This document shows, piece after piece, positions 12,161 to 25,258 of a stretch of 64,000 bases of DNA. The stretch lies in contig PJRA01000005.1 in the NCBI GenBank assembly GCA_016987375.1, positions 2,691,663 through 2,755,662 of the forward strand, read 5' to 3'. The DNA comes from Brachionus koreanus (Eukaryota; Rotifera; Eurotatoria; Ploima; Brachionidae). Within the stretch, counting starts at the first letter, position 1, and the number at the start of each line of letters is the position of its first letter. The notes below the pieces were generated by a model that had not been told where the DNA came from, did no database searches, and was given only the letters and a program-made list of their open reading frames with translations. Position numbers and translations under genes: made by a program.

Positions 12161-13442
12161 GGAACTAGTCTTTATATATGTTAATATTCTGAAGGAGCAT
12201 TAGCTCGATACAGATAAACAAATAAAAAAAAAAGTATAACAAACCAGCCTACTAAATTAAAATCTTTTCTAATGTCAATTTATTTGCCTTTATTAAAGTT
12301 AGTTTTGTAAGATATTTGTACAATAGAACAGAAAAAAACGTTAAAAATTCTTATAACTTTTCTTATAAGAGTCAAAAGCAATTTCTGTAAATCCAACATT
12401 TAAAGTTGCACCAAATTTCACAAAACCTTATAGTTCAGCCTCTCAATCATTTTTGCACTAGTTTTGACTCCTTTATTCAAAATTACTCCAAACATCAAAC
12501 TAGAATGTATCTTAATTTTATCAGTGCGGCCAAGGAAGTTTAAAATTACAGTATAAAAAGAAAATACGATATAATTTTTTTTTTCTAATTGTGCAAAAAT
12601 GTTTCTGCAAACACTAAATCATTGTACATTTTTGTAAAAACGAATTACAAACTGAGCCAAATCTCTTGATTTTTCGTAAAATGCACATCATTAGGTAAAA
12701 TTTGCATTGAATTAAAATATAGAAAAAAAATTAGCATTTAAATTATTTTTAATTTTTTTTTTGGATAACACTTAAACTTTGTCTTATTACAATTTTTCAA
12801 CATCGCCTTATAGGCGTAAATTGGACACTTTTTGCAAAGTTTAGAATTTGTTTGTACAAATTTGTACAATAATGTACTGTATGCAGAAGCATTTTTGCAC
12901 AATTAGATAAAAAACTTTGTCACAGTCAATTGGCGGCTTAATTTCAATATTATAAATAATGTCACATGAAGTATCTCAAATTTCTAATGAATACTCAGAT
13001 GCAATGAAAATAGAATTTAGTAAAAGTAAAATACTATTGTATACCAATATTGTGGAGAGTATATGGCAAGTGAACCTGGGTAAAAGGTTAGAAAAAATTT
13101 AAATTTAAAAATTAAAAAAAAAATAAAGAAAAAGTGAATTTGCAGTTTGAAGATTTAAAGTATTATTCTTTTAAAATGAGCTAAATAATGCTAAGAATCA
13201 AATATTTAAGAATACATAAATTTTAAAATTGTTATTATTTCCATATTTTTATTAATTTAATATTTTTTTTAAAATAAAATAAACATGGTACAACATTTAA
13301 TCAACAATTTCGAAAAAATTTAAATCGAAAAAAATTTCAATACCCTTTGAATATAATATTTGAATAGAGAAAAAAAAACAGAAGCAAAATATTTGCCAAC
13401 GGTAATCTCTGAAATTTTTCACTGGTCGGAAAATGATTTAAA
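12161..13442. other. AT-rich spacer downstream of the GPCR
   Basis: No gene seen. The plus-strand ORF at 13360-13560 overlaps the 3' end of the GPCR antisense and is a shadow. The stretch should contain the GPCR 3' untranslated region. Confidence 0.4.
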
Positions 13443-14954
13443 CTATTTTAAGTTTTTTGACTTTATTTTAAATAGATTAATAAGCAGTCTTTTGAACTCT
13501 GTTCGAAAAGTGGCGCCTGATATCGAGTATAGCAAAAAATTGCACGAAAAAGACGTATAGAACAAGCTGTGAAATATTTCTCTCAATTCAAATTCAACCG
13601 GATAGATAAAATTTTTTCCCGTAATAAATATACGAATAGCGATGTAAACATTTATAGAATGAACAGGCAGATTTAAAATCAAAAATGTAGTTGAGACAAC
13701 AATTAGCATTTTGGTTACTTTCCGAGAGACCGAATTTGTTTTCGAGCCACCAATTCTAAAGCTTGTTCTAGCTCTAAAGTCACTCTTCTTTCCCAATAGA
13801 CTTGACGATTCAGCCGAGTTCTTCTTTTCATTATCATTTTTTTTTATTCTTACACTTGAACTATTCAGCATGCTTGGCCGCTCACACAACTCTTTCGACT
13901 TAAAAGATTGGTCTTTTAATTCATTTATGCCAAAATTGCTACATTTCAAACAATTTGAGTTAGATACCAAATTTTGGTCTTTGGAGTCGGCCAAAACTGC
14001 ATTGGGCTCTGCTTCATAAATGTTTGATTTTTTTGAAAAATTTGAATTTTTTAAAATGCTTTTTCTTCTCGTATGATTTTGCACAGCCACAATGCCTGCG
14101 CCAGTGCTTACACCATCTTGAATTTTGTGCAAATTTTCAGAATTCTTTCTGTTGACAGTGTTCAATGAATTATTAGGCTCAAATGTATAATGATTATTTG
14201 AAGTTCTGACTACAAAATTGTAGCTGGACTGTTTTAGGGTTTTTATTATGATTGCATTCATGATTAGCAAGCCAAAGAACGGTATGATTAGAGTAAAAAG
14301 CGAGTCCAGAAAGTTGAATTGCTCGACCTGCTGGTCCGAGCCATCTTTGGCTGTACAAATTTTGGTGCTATTGTCTTGATGATAGGTCTTAATGTCGAAC
14401 ATGAACAGGGTGACGCCGTAAAACAAACATGCAAATAGAAAAAGCAGGACTACTAGGATTTTGGAGCCTCTTTCCAAGTTGAGAAAATTTACACGGAGCG
14501 GAAAACAAATGACAAACAGTCTTTGCAATGTAAATGTGAATATCAAGCTACAAGATAGAAAATTGAAAATATAGCCAAGATAAACGCTCAATTTGCAGGC
14601 AATGCCGTGTTTGGAAAATGTCATTAGAACTTGATGGTCGTCCCAGTACTTGAAAAATAAAATAACTAAAAATCCAATGTCGCTAAGTGCAAGACTGATC
14701 AAATAAAAGCTTGTCTTTTTTGTGTGTGTCAGTGTTGTACGCCAAAATATAACTATGGTTATCGAGTTGCCGATCAAACCTATCACTATGATGAACATTA
14801 TGTAATAGGAGTTCAAGAATTGGGCTATTGCTGATAGAATTGTTTGTGAGCTATGCTCGATTTTTAAACTCGAACTGTTTGACGAGTTCAAAATTGGGGT
14901 CAAATTAAACAATAGTGACATCTCAATTAATGACCATTTCGAATAAAAAATCAA
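13443..14954 (-). CDS. Rhodopsin-like (class A) G-protein-coupled receptor, peptide-receptor type
   Basis: A 503-aa seven-helix receptor on one exon. N-terminal sequons (NLT at 17-19, NSS near 24). TM1 about 50-71 with GLIGNS (N63); TM2 with LALSD (D92); C120 at the top of TM3 and C200 in extracellular loop 2 can form the class A disulfide. The DRY position reads QRL (144-146), followed by FVICFPLR. TM5 about 215-238. Intracellular loop 3 is very long, about 239-412, basic and Ser/Asn-rich with RRKS-type kinase sites. TM6 carries LNLP (P430). TM7 ends NFLLY (472-476) in place of NPxxY. Layout and the QRL/FP motif resemble invertebrate neuropeptide receptors. The ligand cannot be read from sequence. 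Plasma membrane. Start: first ATG; a second at codon 12 is possible. Confidence 0.85.
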   Translation of the reverse strand: MIFYSKWSLIEMSLLFNLTPILNSSNSSSLKIEHSSQTILSAIAQFLNSYYIMFIIVIGLIGNSITIVIFWRTTLTHTKKTSFYLISLALSDIGFLVILFFKYWDDHQVLMTFSKHGIACKLSVYLGYIFNFLSCSLIFTFTLQRLFVICFPLRVNFLNLERGSKILVVLLFLFACLFYGVTLFMFDIKTYHQDNSTKICTAKDGSDQQVEQFNFLDSLFTLIIPFFGLLIMNAIIIKTLKQSSYNFVVRTSNNHYTFEPNNSLNTVNRKNSENLHKIQDGVSTGAGIVAVQNHTRRKSILKNSNFSKKSNIYEAEPNAVLADSKDQNLVSNSNCLKCSNFGINELKDQSFKSKELCERPSMLNSSSVRIKKNDNEKKNSAESSSLLGKKSDFRARTSFRIGGSKTNSVSRKVTKMLIVVSTTFLILNLPVHSINVYIAIRIFITGKNFIYPVEFELREIFHSLFYTSFSCNFLLYSISGATFRTEFKRLLINLFKIKSKNLK

Positions 14955-17900
14955 AATTTAACTTTTGTCAAAAAGATAATTGTTGGATTTCTAAAAAAAA
15001 ACAATGTTAATTTTTAGGAAAAAAAATGTATTTTTTAATAAAAGTTTAAAAATAGTTTTTCACATTATTTTCTCTGTTTTTTACAAACAAGTTTAATGAA
15101 GATTAATCAGATTTTGAATTTATGTTCAAAAGTAACTAAATATAGATCGAAAAAGTACTTTAAATTGAATTTTTTTTACAAATTATCAGTAGATATGTGT
15201 AGAAATTTATTAATAAAATCTTTTAAGCTCATAAATATTGATCTAAGTGTCAATTTTTTTGTCTATGATTAAAATAATAATTGTTTTGTAATTGATTTAA
15301 TAATTTTTAAAATTTTTTCCTTTGCCACAGATAAGAGTATCCTAGCACAATAAAATAAAAATTTTACATTAATTATCTTATTTTTTAATAGATTTTTTTA
15401 GATTTTCTTTGAATATGCTTTGATAAATAACAACTAATAATTTAGAGAAATATAAACTAATTTTTTATTTGTTGTCAACTTTCTCTCATAAAATCTAAAG
15501 CAGACTCGTTGAAGTCAAAATGACTTAAGGATTTTTGACAAGTCTTAAGCTTAATTTGTATACTAATCTGCAAAAAAACTTTTGTCAATTCTTAAACCAT
15601 CGATATTAAACCAAATTGATTATGAAATAACAGTTGCCAGACAGATTTTTTATTTGTTTGAAATTTTCGATTATTTTTCTTTAAATTAGCTTATAAAAGG
15701 CTTGCATTATCTCTGACAAAAATAGCATAATTTAATCCAGAAACAAAACGAATTAATCTAAACTAATTCTATTTCAAATCAAAAAATTATAAACAACGAA
15801 ATTTATATAACAATAGAGTAAGATTTAAGCCTCTAATTAACACTCACAGAAAGCTCGGCTGATTGATTTAAAATTAAAATTTCTAGAGAAACAAATAAAA
15901 CATATCTAGAAAATAACAAATTTTCTCAAGTATTACAAATTGACTTTTAGTTTCCTTGAGTAATCTTTTATAACTTTATATCGTCTAAGAGTTAAATAAA
16001 CCTGCTTCAATAGTAGAACACAATGTAGATATTATATTTTTATTTATAAAGTTACACTAATTAAACTTGTTAAATTTTAGAATTTTAAAGATGAAAAACA
16101 CGAAAAAATGATTGATACTTTCGGTTTTTTAAAAAATTTATTTTAATAAAGCGAAAAAAGGAGTTAAACCTATTTTATTTTTTTGGAAAATTTTTAGTTA
16201 ATTAATGAATTAAATAAATTATTTATCAAAGAAAAAAATTTTTGTATTCAATCAATTTATTTCTATAATTCAAACATTTAAATCAAATTATTAGTGAAAA
16301 TTATCAAATAAAAAAAAATGTATCCTATGTTGTCTAAAAACAGATACTATTTAGAAAGTAAGCAACAAAATTTAAAGCATATTCAAGCTTTTTTCTTGGT
16401 TAAAAATTCTGTTGAGTTAAACGATGAAAAGTTTTATATCGATTTGCAAAATTTACTAAATTAATGAACTTATTAGATTTAATTTTAACTGAAAGTTAAT
16501 ATGCAAATAATTATACAAATTGAATAAGGAATAAAAATTTCACAATAATTGTAAAAAGTTTTAAAATTTAAACTAAAATAGATCTTCTCTTCTAGTTATT
16601 TTTAAATTCTATGACAATCTAAACAATTAATTAACATGCTAATTCAGGAATTGGTTTATTCTGCTTGATATCTTATTACTTAATAATATAAAAAAAAACT
16701 CTACAATGAACATGTAATTCAATATTGTCTAAAATTTCGTTTAAATTGAACAATATTTAAATTAAAAATCGAGTCCAGATATTGGGACTCTTGTCATCAA
16801 CAAGGAAGTTGCTTTGCTGAATTTGTATTCAAATTTATCGAAAAACGCAAACTTTACTCAAAATTAGATAATGTCTCGTGCTTTTCTTTTTCTAGTATTT
16901 TTTTTTAATATTTGATTTTAAGCTTGTTTAACTAAACAAGAAAATTTTGTTGTATATTGTGTAAATATTTAAGTTAGGGACGAAAAAATAATAAAAAAAA
17001 CTGGAAATTTATTAAAAATTAATTTGAGTCAATATGAAAAAATAGAAAGGATAAAGTTTAAAATTAGACTCGTTCATGTAAACCCAAAATATGCAAATAT
17101 TCTTAAAATCAATATCGCAAAAAATCATTAAAATAAATTGAATTTAAAATTTTGGAAAAAAATTGCATAGAAAATCAGTGCTTTGATTTGATGCCTCGAG
17201 CTACTATTAAATTAATATCATGACAGACTTATTTTTGGCCAAGCTTTCAACTTATTTTAAGATCTTTTTTTTTAAAAAAAGAAATAAAAACTCAATTCAT
17301 TAATTAAAAAATATTAATTTGAAAAGGAAAATTTTCCTAACGAGATAAAACAATTTTATGATTAATTTTAAGTCGCATTGAAATAGAAACTATTTATATG
17401 CATTTAATAAATATTAAAAATTTTGTTTTTGAACTAATAGTTTCTATTCAAATAATATTTACATATTTTAATTCTAACTTGAAAATAACATTATCAAATT
17501 TAAAATTTAAAAACTCTACAGGTTTAAGTAAATAAATTTATAAAAAGAATATTTAAAAAGTAATCATTTTTTGACATTCCTACGCTTAGCTAAATATTTT
17601 TTTTTAAACTTTCTACCTGACATACGGATCATTTAGAATTGATAAAATAATACGCCAGAAATAATAAAAACACTCGTGCTGAAATTTCTATTTGTAGATT
17701 CATCTTTTCAGAAAAATCTGGTGTCAGCCTTTTTTTTTTCAAAAAAAAAAAATTTTAAACGATCTAAACGAAAAAACAACTTAATTTACTTCACTTAAAT
17801 TTTTGGCCAACTTTTATCAATGATTTACTTACTAAATTAATTTACTTACTAAAAAATTAATTAATAATTATTTGTCAAAAAATAATTTAAGATGGCAATA

Positions 17901-20818
17901 AGGGTATCATTTAACAATTATTGTAATAAGACAATCTTTTTGAGGTTTTTTCATCTTAATTTAATTTTAACTTTTGAAATTTGATAGCAAATTTTTTCAT
18001 TTAAAAAAGGAAACAAATAATATGATAAAAAAAAGTTGAACTAGTATTTTTTAATATGTCTTTTTTGACCTAATTATTATCAAACTAAGTAAAAGTACAA
18101 TTTGAGAATTTTTTTTTCCTAATAAATTAAAGAAAAAAAATACTTAGTATCTTTTTAAAAAATTTAAGATTTTATTTTCGTTAATGTCAAAACTGATTAT
18201 AAATTAATAGTATCAGTTGCGGAAAATATTTAAAAAATTGACTTTTTTAATTAAATAATGCGCATCCGATTCAAATCATTGATAATTAAGCTTATTTATT
18301 AAATTTAAAAATAAATTTTTGATAAAAATTAGATGAAACAAGTTAGCTAAAAACTATAATTAGTTTTGGTACTAGATAAAAACTAACCAAGTACTTTATT
18401 CTAGGCTTTATTGTAAAGCATTTTAATCAAGCGTTAAGATTTAATTTTCACATGACTAATTTAACAAAATAGCTTAAATAAATTTGAACTTTAATTCGTG
18501 ATTCTTTAAAAAAAAAACTCAAAATAAATGAAAAAATAAGGCTGAATGGGTTTAAAATTTAATTTTTCATACAAAAATAAAATGTTTAAGGCCTTGATAA
18601 TCAATTTGAATGAAAAATAAACCAAAATTCTAAATTTATCCTAATTGAAAATTAATTTGAGTCAAGATTTCCTTCTCCAAGGAAGTAAATATTTAGATAG
18701 GAATCATTAAAATACTGCTAAAAAATTAGACGACGCGCTTTAAATCGTGAATGCTCCTGAAATAGCTTGTAAGAAACCATTCAAGTGTGAATGTATCATT
18801 AGAATTTTGTTTAATAAATGAAAAAATATAATTTAACTATAGAACAAGAGATATTAAATCTAGTGGGAAAAAAATTTTAAGATTTTTAATGAAACACGTA
18901 ATTTATAGATTTTGTCGAATCCATTGAACAAACTTATCTGGAATAATACGCTCAGATCAGCGCAACTAATCTTCTTAAAAAAAATCATTGCTTTTTTAAT
19001 TAGATTTTTTAAGTATTTAAAAAATAATTGAATCTTTATAGGAGCTATTTTAGCTGGAATAAAACACTTAATTCAAAATTTATTAAAATTTTTCTTGACG
19101 GAAAATGTGCTCCAAAATTTTGAAAAAAAATTAGTGAAGATATTCTTTTTTTTTTGAAGAAATTCTTGGTTTTAAATGCTTTAATAATTAAAAAAAAATT
19201 CAATATTTTAATATTTTTACCAACAAATAAAGATATTTTTTTTAGTTTGGCAAATTTGCTTTGCATGTTAGCAAACAGTTAACTATCATTTAGTTATCTT
19301 ATTTTTCAAATTGAATTTTATAGTATACTGGTGATATTTGAATTCAAGAAATTTAATTGTTTCGTTGAATTACGCAAGTGGAATTTTTTAGCTCAATGAT
19401 GTCAATAGAATGTTTAAGAACATGAAAATTGATGTTAAATAAATTGAAAAAGTGGCTAAGCAATTATATATTCTTGAAGTTGAAAGCTAAATTTTAATCG
19501 ATTATTAATCACGCTTAAAATTTTATGCTATCGATTTTAAACTGAGCTAGATTTTAAGCTAATATTTGATTTTAATTTTAAATATCGGACTAATTGATAA
19601 GAAAAATATCACATGTCTGAGTTTACCTCTAGATTTGAATTATGAACTGTGCTAAAAAAAATTCTTAAATTATATCCAAGTATGCTAAGTAAGAACAATT
19701 GCTAAAAAATAAAATTCTATAGAAATTAAAAGAAAGCTTAATTTATCGACCCTGAATTGTTTAATTCGGATAATTTAAGGCCTTTGTTAATAAGTAAAAC
19801 AAAATTTCCTTGATAGCAAACAATTCTCTTGACAAAAAAAAACAATCGGAAGTAGACTTCATGTAAATATTTGAATTGCTGAAACAAAAATAAAAAATTT
19901 GACTAGAGTAATTAATATAATATTCACAAACCTTACAATAAGCTATAAGTATTTTTTAGCAAAAAATGTGTTTGATTTAACTAGCTATTTATTTTAAATT
20001 TTTTATCCTTTTAAATCAATTCGATCATTTCTAAACAATCAAAAAAATAAATAAATGATCTAATTTAAGAACAACAAATAAATTCAACATTTTTTAGATG
20101 ATACTTTTAAGCTAATTCTACTTCATAATTACAAAAGTTGATTAAATGAGAATTTGTGTAACTCACAATTCTCGTGAAAAAAATTATAATCCTTAAATAA
20201 TTAGTTAATTTTTAACCAGATTTTATAAATTAAAAATTCATTAGTTAAAAAAAAAAACTTAAATTCAAAAAGTAAGCTTGAAAGAAACCTTGTTATAATT
20301 GCATTTATGCTTGTTTCCAAAATTTAAATAAAATAATTAGATAAATTGGCGGATCGTGCGAAGAGCTTGTGAAGCCAAAGATTAACTAGCGAATATTTTG
20401 GTAAGTCAGGAAAAAAGGCTTTGATTTAATCTAATTAATCTAAAGCCATACTTTCGATAAAATTTTCAAGCTTAATTAATTTTCTCAAATGGCATCTCTA
20501 ATAGCTTTTATGTCAAAATGAATAACATTAAAACATTTTTTTCTTTAAATAAAAATAATTAATTTAAAAAATTTAAAAACTTTTTTTTTTAAACATTTTA
20601 TTCAATTTTATTTGCCTAAAATGATAAACGCAATTTTAAAACTTTGTTTAGCGCTTTTATGTGTATTGTTCTCATTTAAAATTAGAAAAAAAAATAATTA
20701 AAAAAAAAATTATTTATTTATTAACTTTTAACTAGAAAAATCAAAATAAAAACTTGTTTTTATGCTATCGAATTTTTATCAAAAGAAGTATTTTTTTATG
20801 AGTCTAAATTTTAAGTAA
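14955..20818. other. Long AT-rich intergenic region, no gene seen
   Basis: Nearly 5.9 kb between the 5' end of the GPCR and the 3' end of the Abl-interactor gene. I see only A/T tracts, tiny chance ORFs and no exon-like or RNA-gene-like patch. Confidence 0.5.
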
Positions 20819-23800
20819 TTAGCATTGAGTTACTCGCGAGTCTTCCACAAAACGCTTGACACATCTGGCATAATTGTACGGATACAAACCTTAAAAAAAA
20901 TTTTAGAGACATTAAAATTAAAGATTTTTTTTTCATATTTAAAAAAAGGAATCAATTTTTTTTTGATTATTTTTCTAAAAATTAAAAATTTTTAATTTAT
21001 TTTCTTGATGTTAAAATTTAAACAGAATGACGCGTGTGTATGTTTGTGTTAAAATAACCAAAATTTTTTAGTGTTGCCATGGCTTGAATTTTTAAACATT
21101 TTAGATAAATATCAAATTCAAGTATTAAAGGGTGGTATTTAATCGATCTCTAGAATTACTTAAATGATCTCCAAAATAAATCTCTATAATTAATTATTTG
21201 ATACCTTAAATTAATTATTTGATAACACGTATTAATANNNNNNNNNNNNNNNNNNNNNNNNNNNNNNNNNNNNNNNNNNNNNNNNNNNNNNNNNNNNNNN
21301 NNNNNNNNNNNNNNNNNNNNNNNNNNNNNNNNNNNNNNNNNNNNNNNNNNNNNNNNNNNNNNNNNNNNNNNNNNNNNNNNNNNNNNNNNNNNNNNNNNNN
21401 NNNNNNNNNNNNNNNNNNNNNNNNNNNNNNNNNNNNNNNNNNNNNNNNNNNNNNNNNNNNNNNNNNNNNNNNNNNNNNNNNNNNNNNNNNNNNNNNNNNN
21501 NNNNNNNNNNNNNNNNNNNNNNNNNNNNNNNNNNNNNNNNNNNNNNNNNNNNNNNNNNNNNNNNNNNNNNNNNNNNNNNNNNNNNNNNNNNNNNNNNNNN
21601 NNNNNNNNNNNNNNNNNNNNNNNNNNNNNNNNNNNNNNNNNNNNNNNNNNNNNNNNNNNNNNNNNNNNNNNNNNNNNNNNNNNNNNNNNNNNNNNNNNNN
21701 NNNNNNNNNNNNNNNNNNNNNNNNNNNNNNNNNNNNNNNNNNNNNNNNNNNNNNNNNNNNNNNNNNNNNNNNNNNNNNNNNNNNNNNNNNNNNNNNNNNN
21801 NNNNNNNNNNNNNNNNNNNNNNNNNNNNNNTCATTTTAATTTTTTTTTAGAGATCATTTAATTATTTTAAGGTATCAAAAATAATTAAATTAAGTGATCA
21901 AAAATTTTTGGAGATCATTTAAGTAATTATAGAGATCGTTTAAATTTATCCCAAGTATTAAATATTTGAGAGATTTTAAAATTTTACTAATAAGATAATA
22001 AACATTTTTAATTTTTTTACAATTTTTTAAAATTGTCTGACCAAAAAATTGTTTCAGTTTTCCTGAAAAAAACATCAAGTTATTTTTCTAATCTGTCTAA
22101 ATGGGTTTAATTTTAAAAATAAAGGTTATTTTTATTTGGCTTAATGATTTTTTTACAATTGCGTAAATGCTTTTGTTTTAAATCTTATTTTTAAAGAAAA
22201 AATCGTACTATTAATATGATATTATAAATATCAGTTTAAACGCATGCGAAAATGCCTTTTTTCAGCAAAAAGTCACAAATATCGTTAATGAAGATTTTCA
22301 AATTTTTATTTTTATTTTCAGAACACTTATTTGACAAATATTCAGCTTTAAATAAGTCTTAATTTTTTGTTTGTTTAACCCTAATGTAAAAAATCAATAA
22401 TAAAAAAATTTTTTTCATTACCTTGAACAATTTCGCCATTGTCAGTTTTCATAATACCCTCATACCAATGATCATCATTTTTCTTGATAACATAAATATA
22501 CATATTTTCTTTGAATGTAAGTTCATCGTCTCTTAGACCTTCATAATCAAATAAAGTGATTACTTTTTCAAGACACCTGTCAATAGGAACCCAATTGGGA
22601 ATGTAATCATCGTCTTCGTCTTCATCAAAATCATTCTCGAAAACATTGTTGCCAAAATTTGCCTCTCCATTGACCGATGAGCTATCCGGATTATTTCTTA
22701 GACCAGAGAAAAGAATTGGTGGAGGAGGCAGTCCATGTATAGAACTGGCATTGCTCAAGATTGATTGATTCCCCATTTGATTGCTTTTTTGACTATCAGT
22801 TCTGTTGAATTGAGTTTTCAAACCATGGCCATAGTTAGAACCGTCGACTTGATTTGAATTTGATCTTTCATAAATTGAAGAATTTAGTTGTGGTCGTCGA
22901 TAAATAGTGCCACTAGTTGCATAATCAATATTGTTTAAATTAGTTCTGATGAGTCCGATGTCTTTGCCAGATGCATAGCCGACCGAATTGGCTGAATAGC
23001 TTCCTAATTGTTGCAAATACGCATTGGCAGCTCGTCTATCAATAGTGTCCGAATATTCGGACATTCCTTGAGTCATACTTGTGTTCTGAGATGGCTTTCT
23101 GTAAGACATGCCTCCATAAGCTCCGGAGAGCGACTCAGTACCGGCACTTTGATTCAACTCTTTTTTAGACGAATAAATTCCTAGCTCTTGTCTGCTCAGA
23201 TATTCACTAGGAACTGATGGTGGTATAACTGGAGTCCTGTAGATCGAATTCGAATTACTCGATCTAATTGTGCCCATTCCATTATTTGTGTTTACGCTCA
23301 TTGATTTTAGAATCAAAGGCGGTGTACTGGCTACCTCTGGTGCCTTTAAGCTTGCAGAATTAATCGATTGATTGCTTGTATATGAATTTTGTCTGCCTAC
23401 CCCAATTTTCGTCAACTGGTCTTGCTGTCTGTTTATTTTTACTCCATGTCCAACATCATCTAAAATGGAATAATCAATCGCTTTGCGAACATACTTGACG
23501 GATTTTTCCTCAACATCGGGTTTTTTAACTTTGGATGTTCGAACTAAACATTTGTTGGTAGTCAAAACTCCTATTTCTCTTCTGGCCACTTTTTCTTTAT
23601 GTATACTGACATCATGAGCCAAATGATGGATTGATACACCCATGTCATCCAAAGAATTCGACTGAATGTCGAAAAGATTGAGAAAATTATTGGCTAATAT
23701 GTGAATTTGGTATGCAACACTGGCCAAAGCTTGAGCTGTAAAACTTCTTGTTTCATTGAGCAAGTGCTGTTTATCAACGTCTTTGGAATTAACATAAATA

Positions 23801-23934
23801 TCTTCGCAGTATTGGGCAACTTTTTCCAAATTACTAACATTGTCTGATAGTTTTTTTGAATTGTCTTGTATTTCAGAGTCTATGATAGTTTTTATTTGGT
23901 CAAAATTTAAATTCAAATCGCCTTGAAGCTGCAT
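20819..23934 (-). CDS. abi: Abl-interactor (ABI1/2 family), WAVE-complex subunit, two exons
   Basis: Exon 1 is 23934-22422 and exon 2 is 20889-20819. Donor AAG|GTAATG and acceptor TTAAG|GT join in phase 1 to give 527 aa, close to vertebrate ABI1 (about 500). Residues about 60-170 match the ABI core: ALASVAYQIHILANN, IHKEKVARREIGVLTTNK, AIDYSILDDVGHGVK (WAVE-binding and homeodomain-homologous regions). The middle is Ser/Asn/Tyr-rich with a LPPPPILFSG proline motif. The C-terminal SH3 starts at about 456 (ITLFDYE), has DDHWYEG, and is completed only by exon 2, which supplies GLYPYNYARC, the PxNY strand. Without exon 2 the ORF runs on into intron. ABI links Abl kinases to the Scar/WAVE complex driving Arp2/3 actin assembly. 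The 1.5-kb intron holds a Mutator-like element and a gap. Confidence 0.92.
21130..21952. mobile_element. Non-autonomous Mutator-like (MULE-type) element with 10-bp target duplication
   Basis: AAGTATTAAA stands immediately outside both ends (21120-21129 and 21953-21962), a perfect 10-bp direct repeat. The left end starts GGGTGGTATTTAATCGATCTC-like; the right end reversed starts GGGATAAATTTAAACGATCT. The terminal inverted repeats remain recognisable for about 90-100 bp, including TTACTTAAATGATCTCCAAAA and TTGATACCTTAAA. A 9-11-bp duplication with long inverted repeats is typical of Mutator-like elements. The interior is the N-gap, so coding content is unknown; at the gap size given it would be non-autonomous. 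It lies in the Abl-interactor intron. Confidence 0.7.
21238..21830. other. Assembly gap (593 N)
   Basis: Run of N inside the inverted-repeat element; true size not known from this sequence. Confidence 0.99.
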
Positions 23935-25258
23935 ATTAATTAGTTTTCATTTATAAATTGTGAGTAAAAATTTTATTATTTTGAAAGATAGAGAACTGAA
24001 AAAAAAAATAAATGAATAATTTTTTTATATTTTTTTCGACGGCTATCAAAAAATTTTTTGTCTTTCAAGTACAAAATTAACTTTAATTTATGAATATTAA
24101 ACTAGCTAGAATATAAAGCATAAAATTTAATTCAAAAGGTTAAAAAGGAATAAAAAATTTTTCATCATCAAGTGAAGCTCAAGTAAATATTGTTTATTTT
24201 TACAATATTGAAAGCTAATATTTTGAAGCTATTAATACTGGATTAAAGTAATCGACACATTATTGTTTTATGAATCTAGAAAAAGAGAGAAGAAGTTTTT
24301 GGAAAAATTATTTCTTTATATATTTTATATCGATTTCGAAAATTTAACGCAAATGAATTCAATTAAATAATTTAATAATTTTTAGCTTACGTTTGAAATT
24401 TATACGCATTATTCACACATTTTTGGAAGTTTGCTAATAAATATTAGTTAATTAGAACTTTAAATGATTTTTTAAATTTTTTAATTTGAAAATAATTGCT
24501 TTATATAAAATAATGAATTAAACGCTTATTGAAATTAATTATTCTTTAGTTTTATTTAAATTGTATCTTTAGTATGGTAAACAAATAAATATTAATTGTT
24601 ACCAGATATTTTACCATACCAATAAACCAACGAGCTAACCAATGCGTATACCTTACTAATGAGATCTTAGAAATGAATGCCTAAAGTCATCTATGCTTTA
24701 TCTTTTTTCTTATTTTCTAGTTCTATTAATCGTATGCCATAATTAAAAAAAAAATATATTCTTTTTCAATTTTTTAAATATCATGATTTGATTTGAAAAA
24801 ATTTATTAATTAAAACAATGTAGTTTGGTAAGTTTAAAGAAAAAGTTCGATTCAATTTTCTTTTAATTGAATAATCATTTCTATCAAAGCATTCAGAAAC
24901 AATAAAATTAAATTTCATTATTAAAAAAGTTAATATTTCCGTTATTTTATAAATGCATCGGTGAGCAAATTATCCGTTGAGAGAAGCTTTTGTTTATCAA
25001 TTTCATTTAGTTTTTAAAATATTGTGAGACTGGTTGACTTTATCAAATTTGCTAAATCAAGTATAAAGTATTATGTGAAAATGTTAACTATGCCTTTGGA
25101 TGACTAAATTTTGTAATTGAAACTATTTTATAAACAAAAATCCCTTTTTAATAAAAAATTTTTAAATGTAACATAATTGTCGAAGTGGCTTAAACTTTAT
25201 AGTAATCATAATTATCCCAAGAATATAAATTTTAAATTGATGGAAATATGCTTAAATT
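23935..25258. other. Upstream region of the Abl-interactor gene
   Basis: AT-rich; should hold the promoter and 5' untranslated region of the minus-strand abi gene, but no core element is identifiable. A 10-bp inverted repeat (GTATGGTAAA, 24572-24581, with 24610-24619) is present. Confidence 0.35.

Noticed and set aside
13711..14019. 102-aa plus-strand ORF
   Set aside because: Antisense shadow of the GPCR third intracellular loop.
21219..21839. Long ORFs on both strands
   Set aside because: They consist of undetermined bases in the assembly gap.
22025..22421. Possible local terminal exon for the Abl-interactor directly after its main ORF
   Set aside because: The acceptor TTACATTAG near 22381 gives GLNKQKIK, which does not complete an SH3 domain; the exon at 20889-20819 does.
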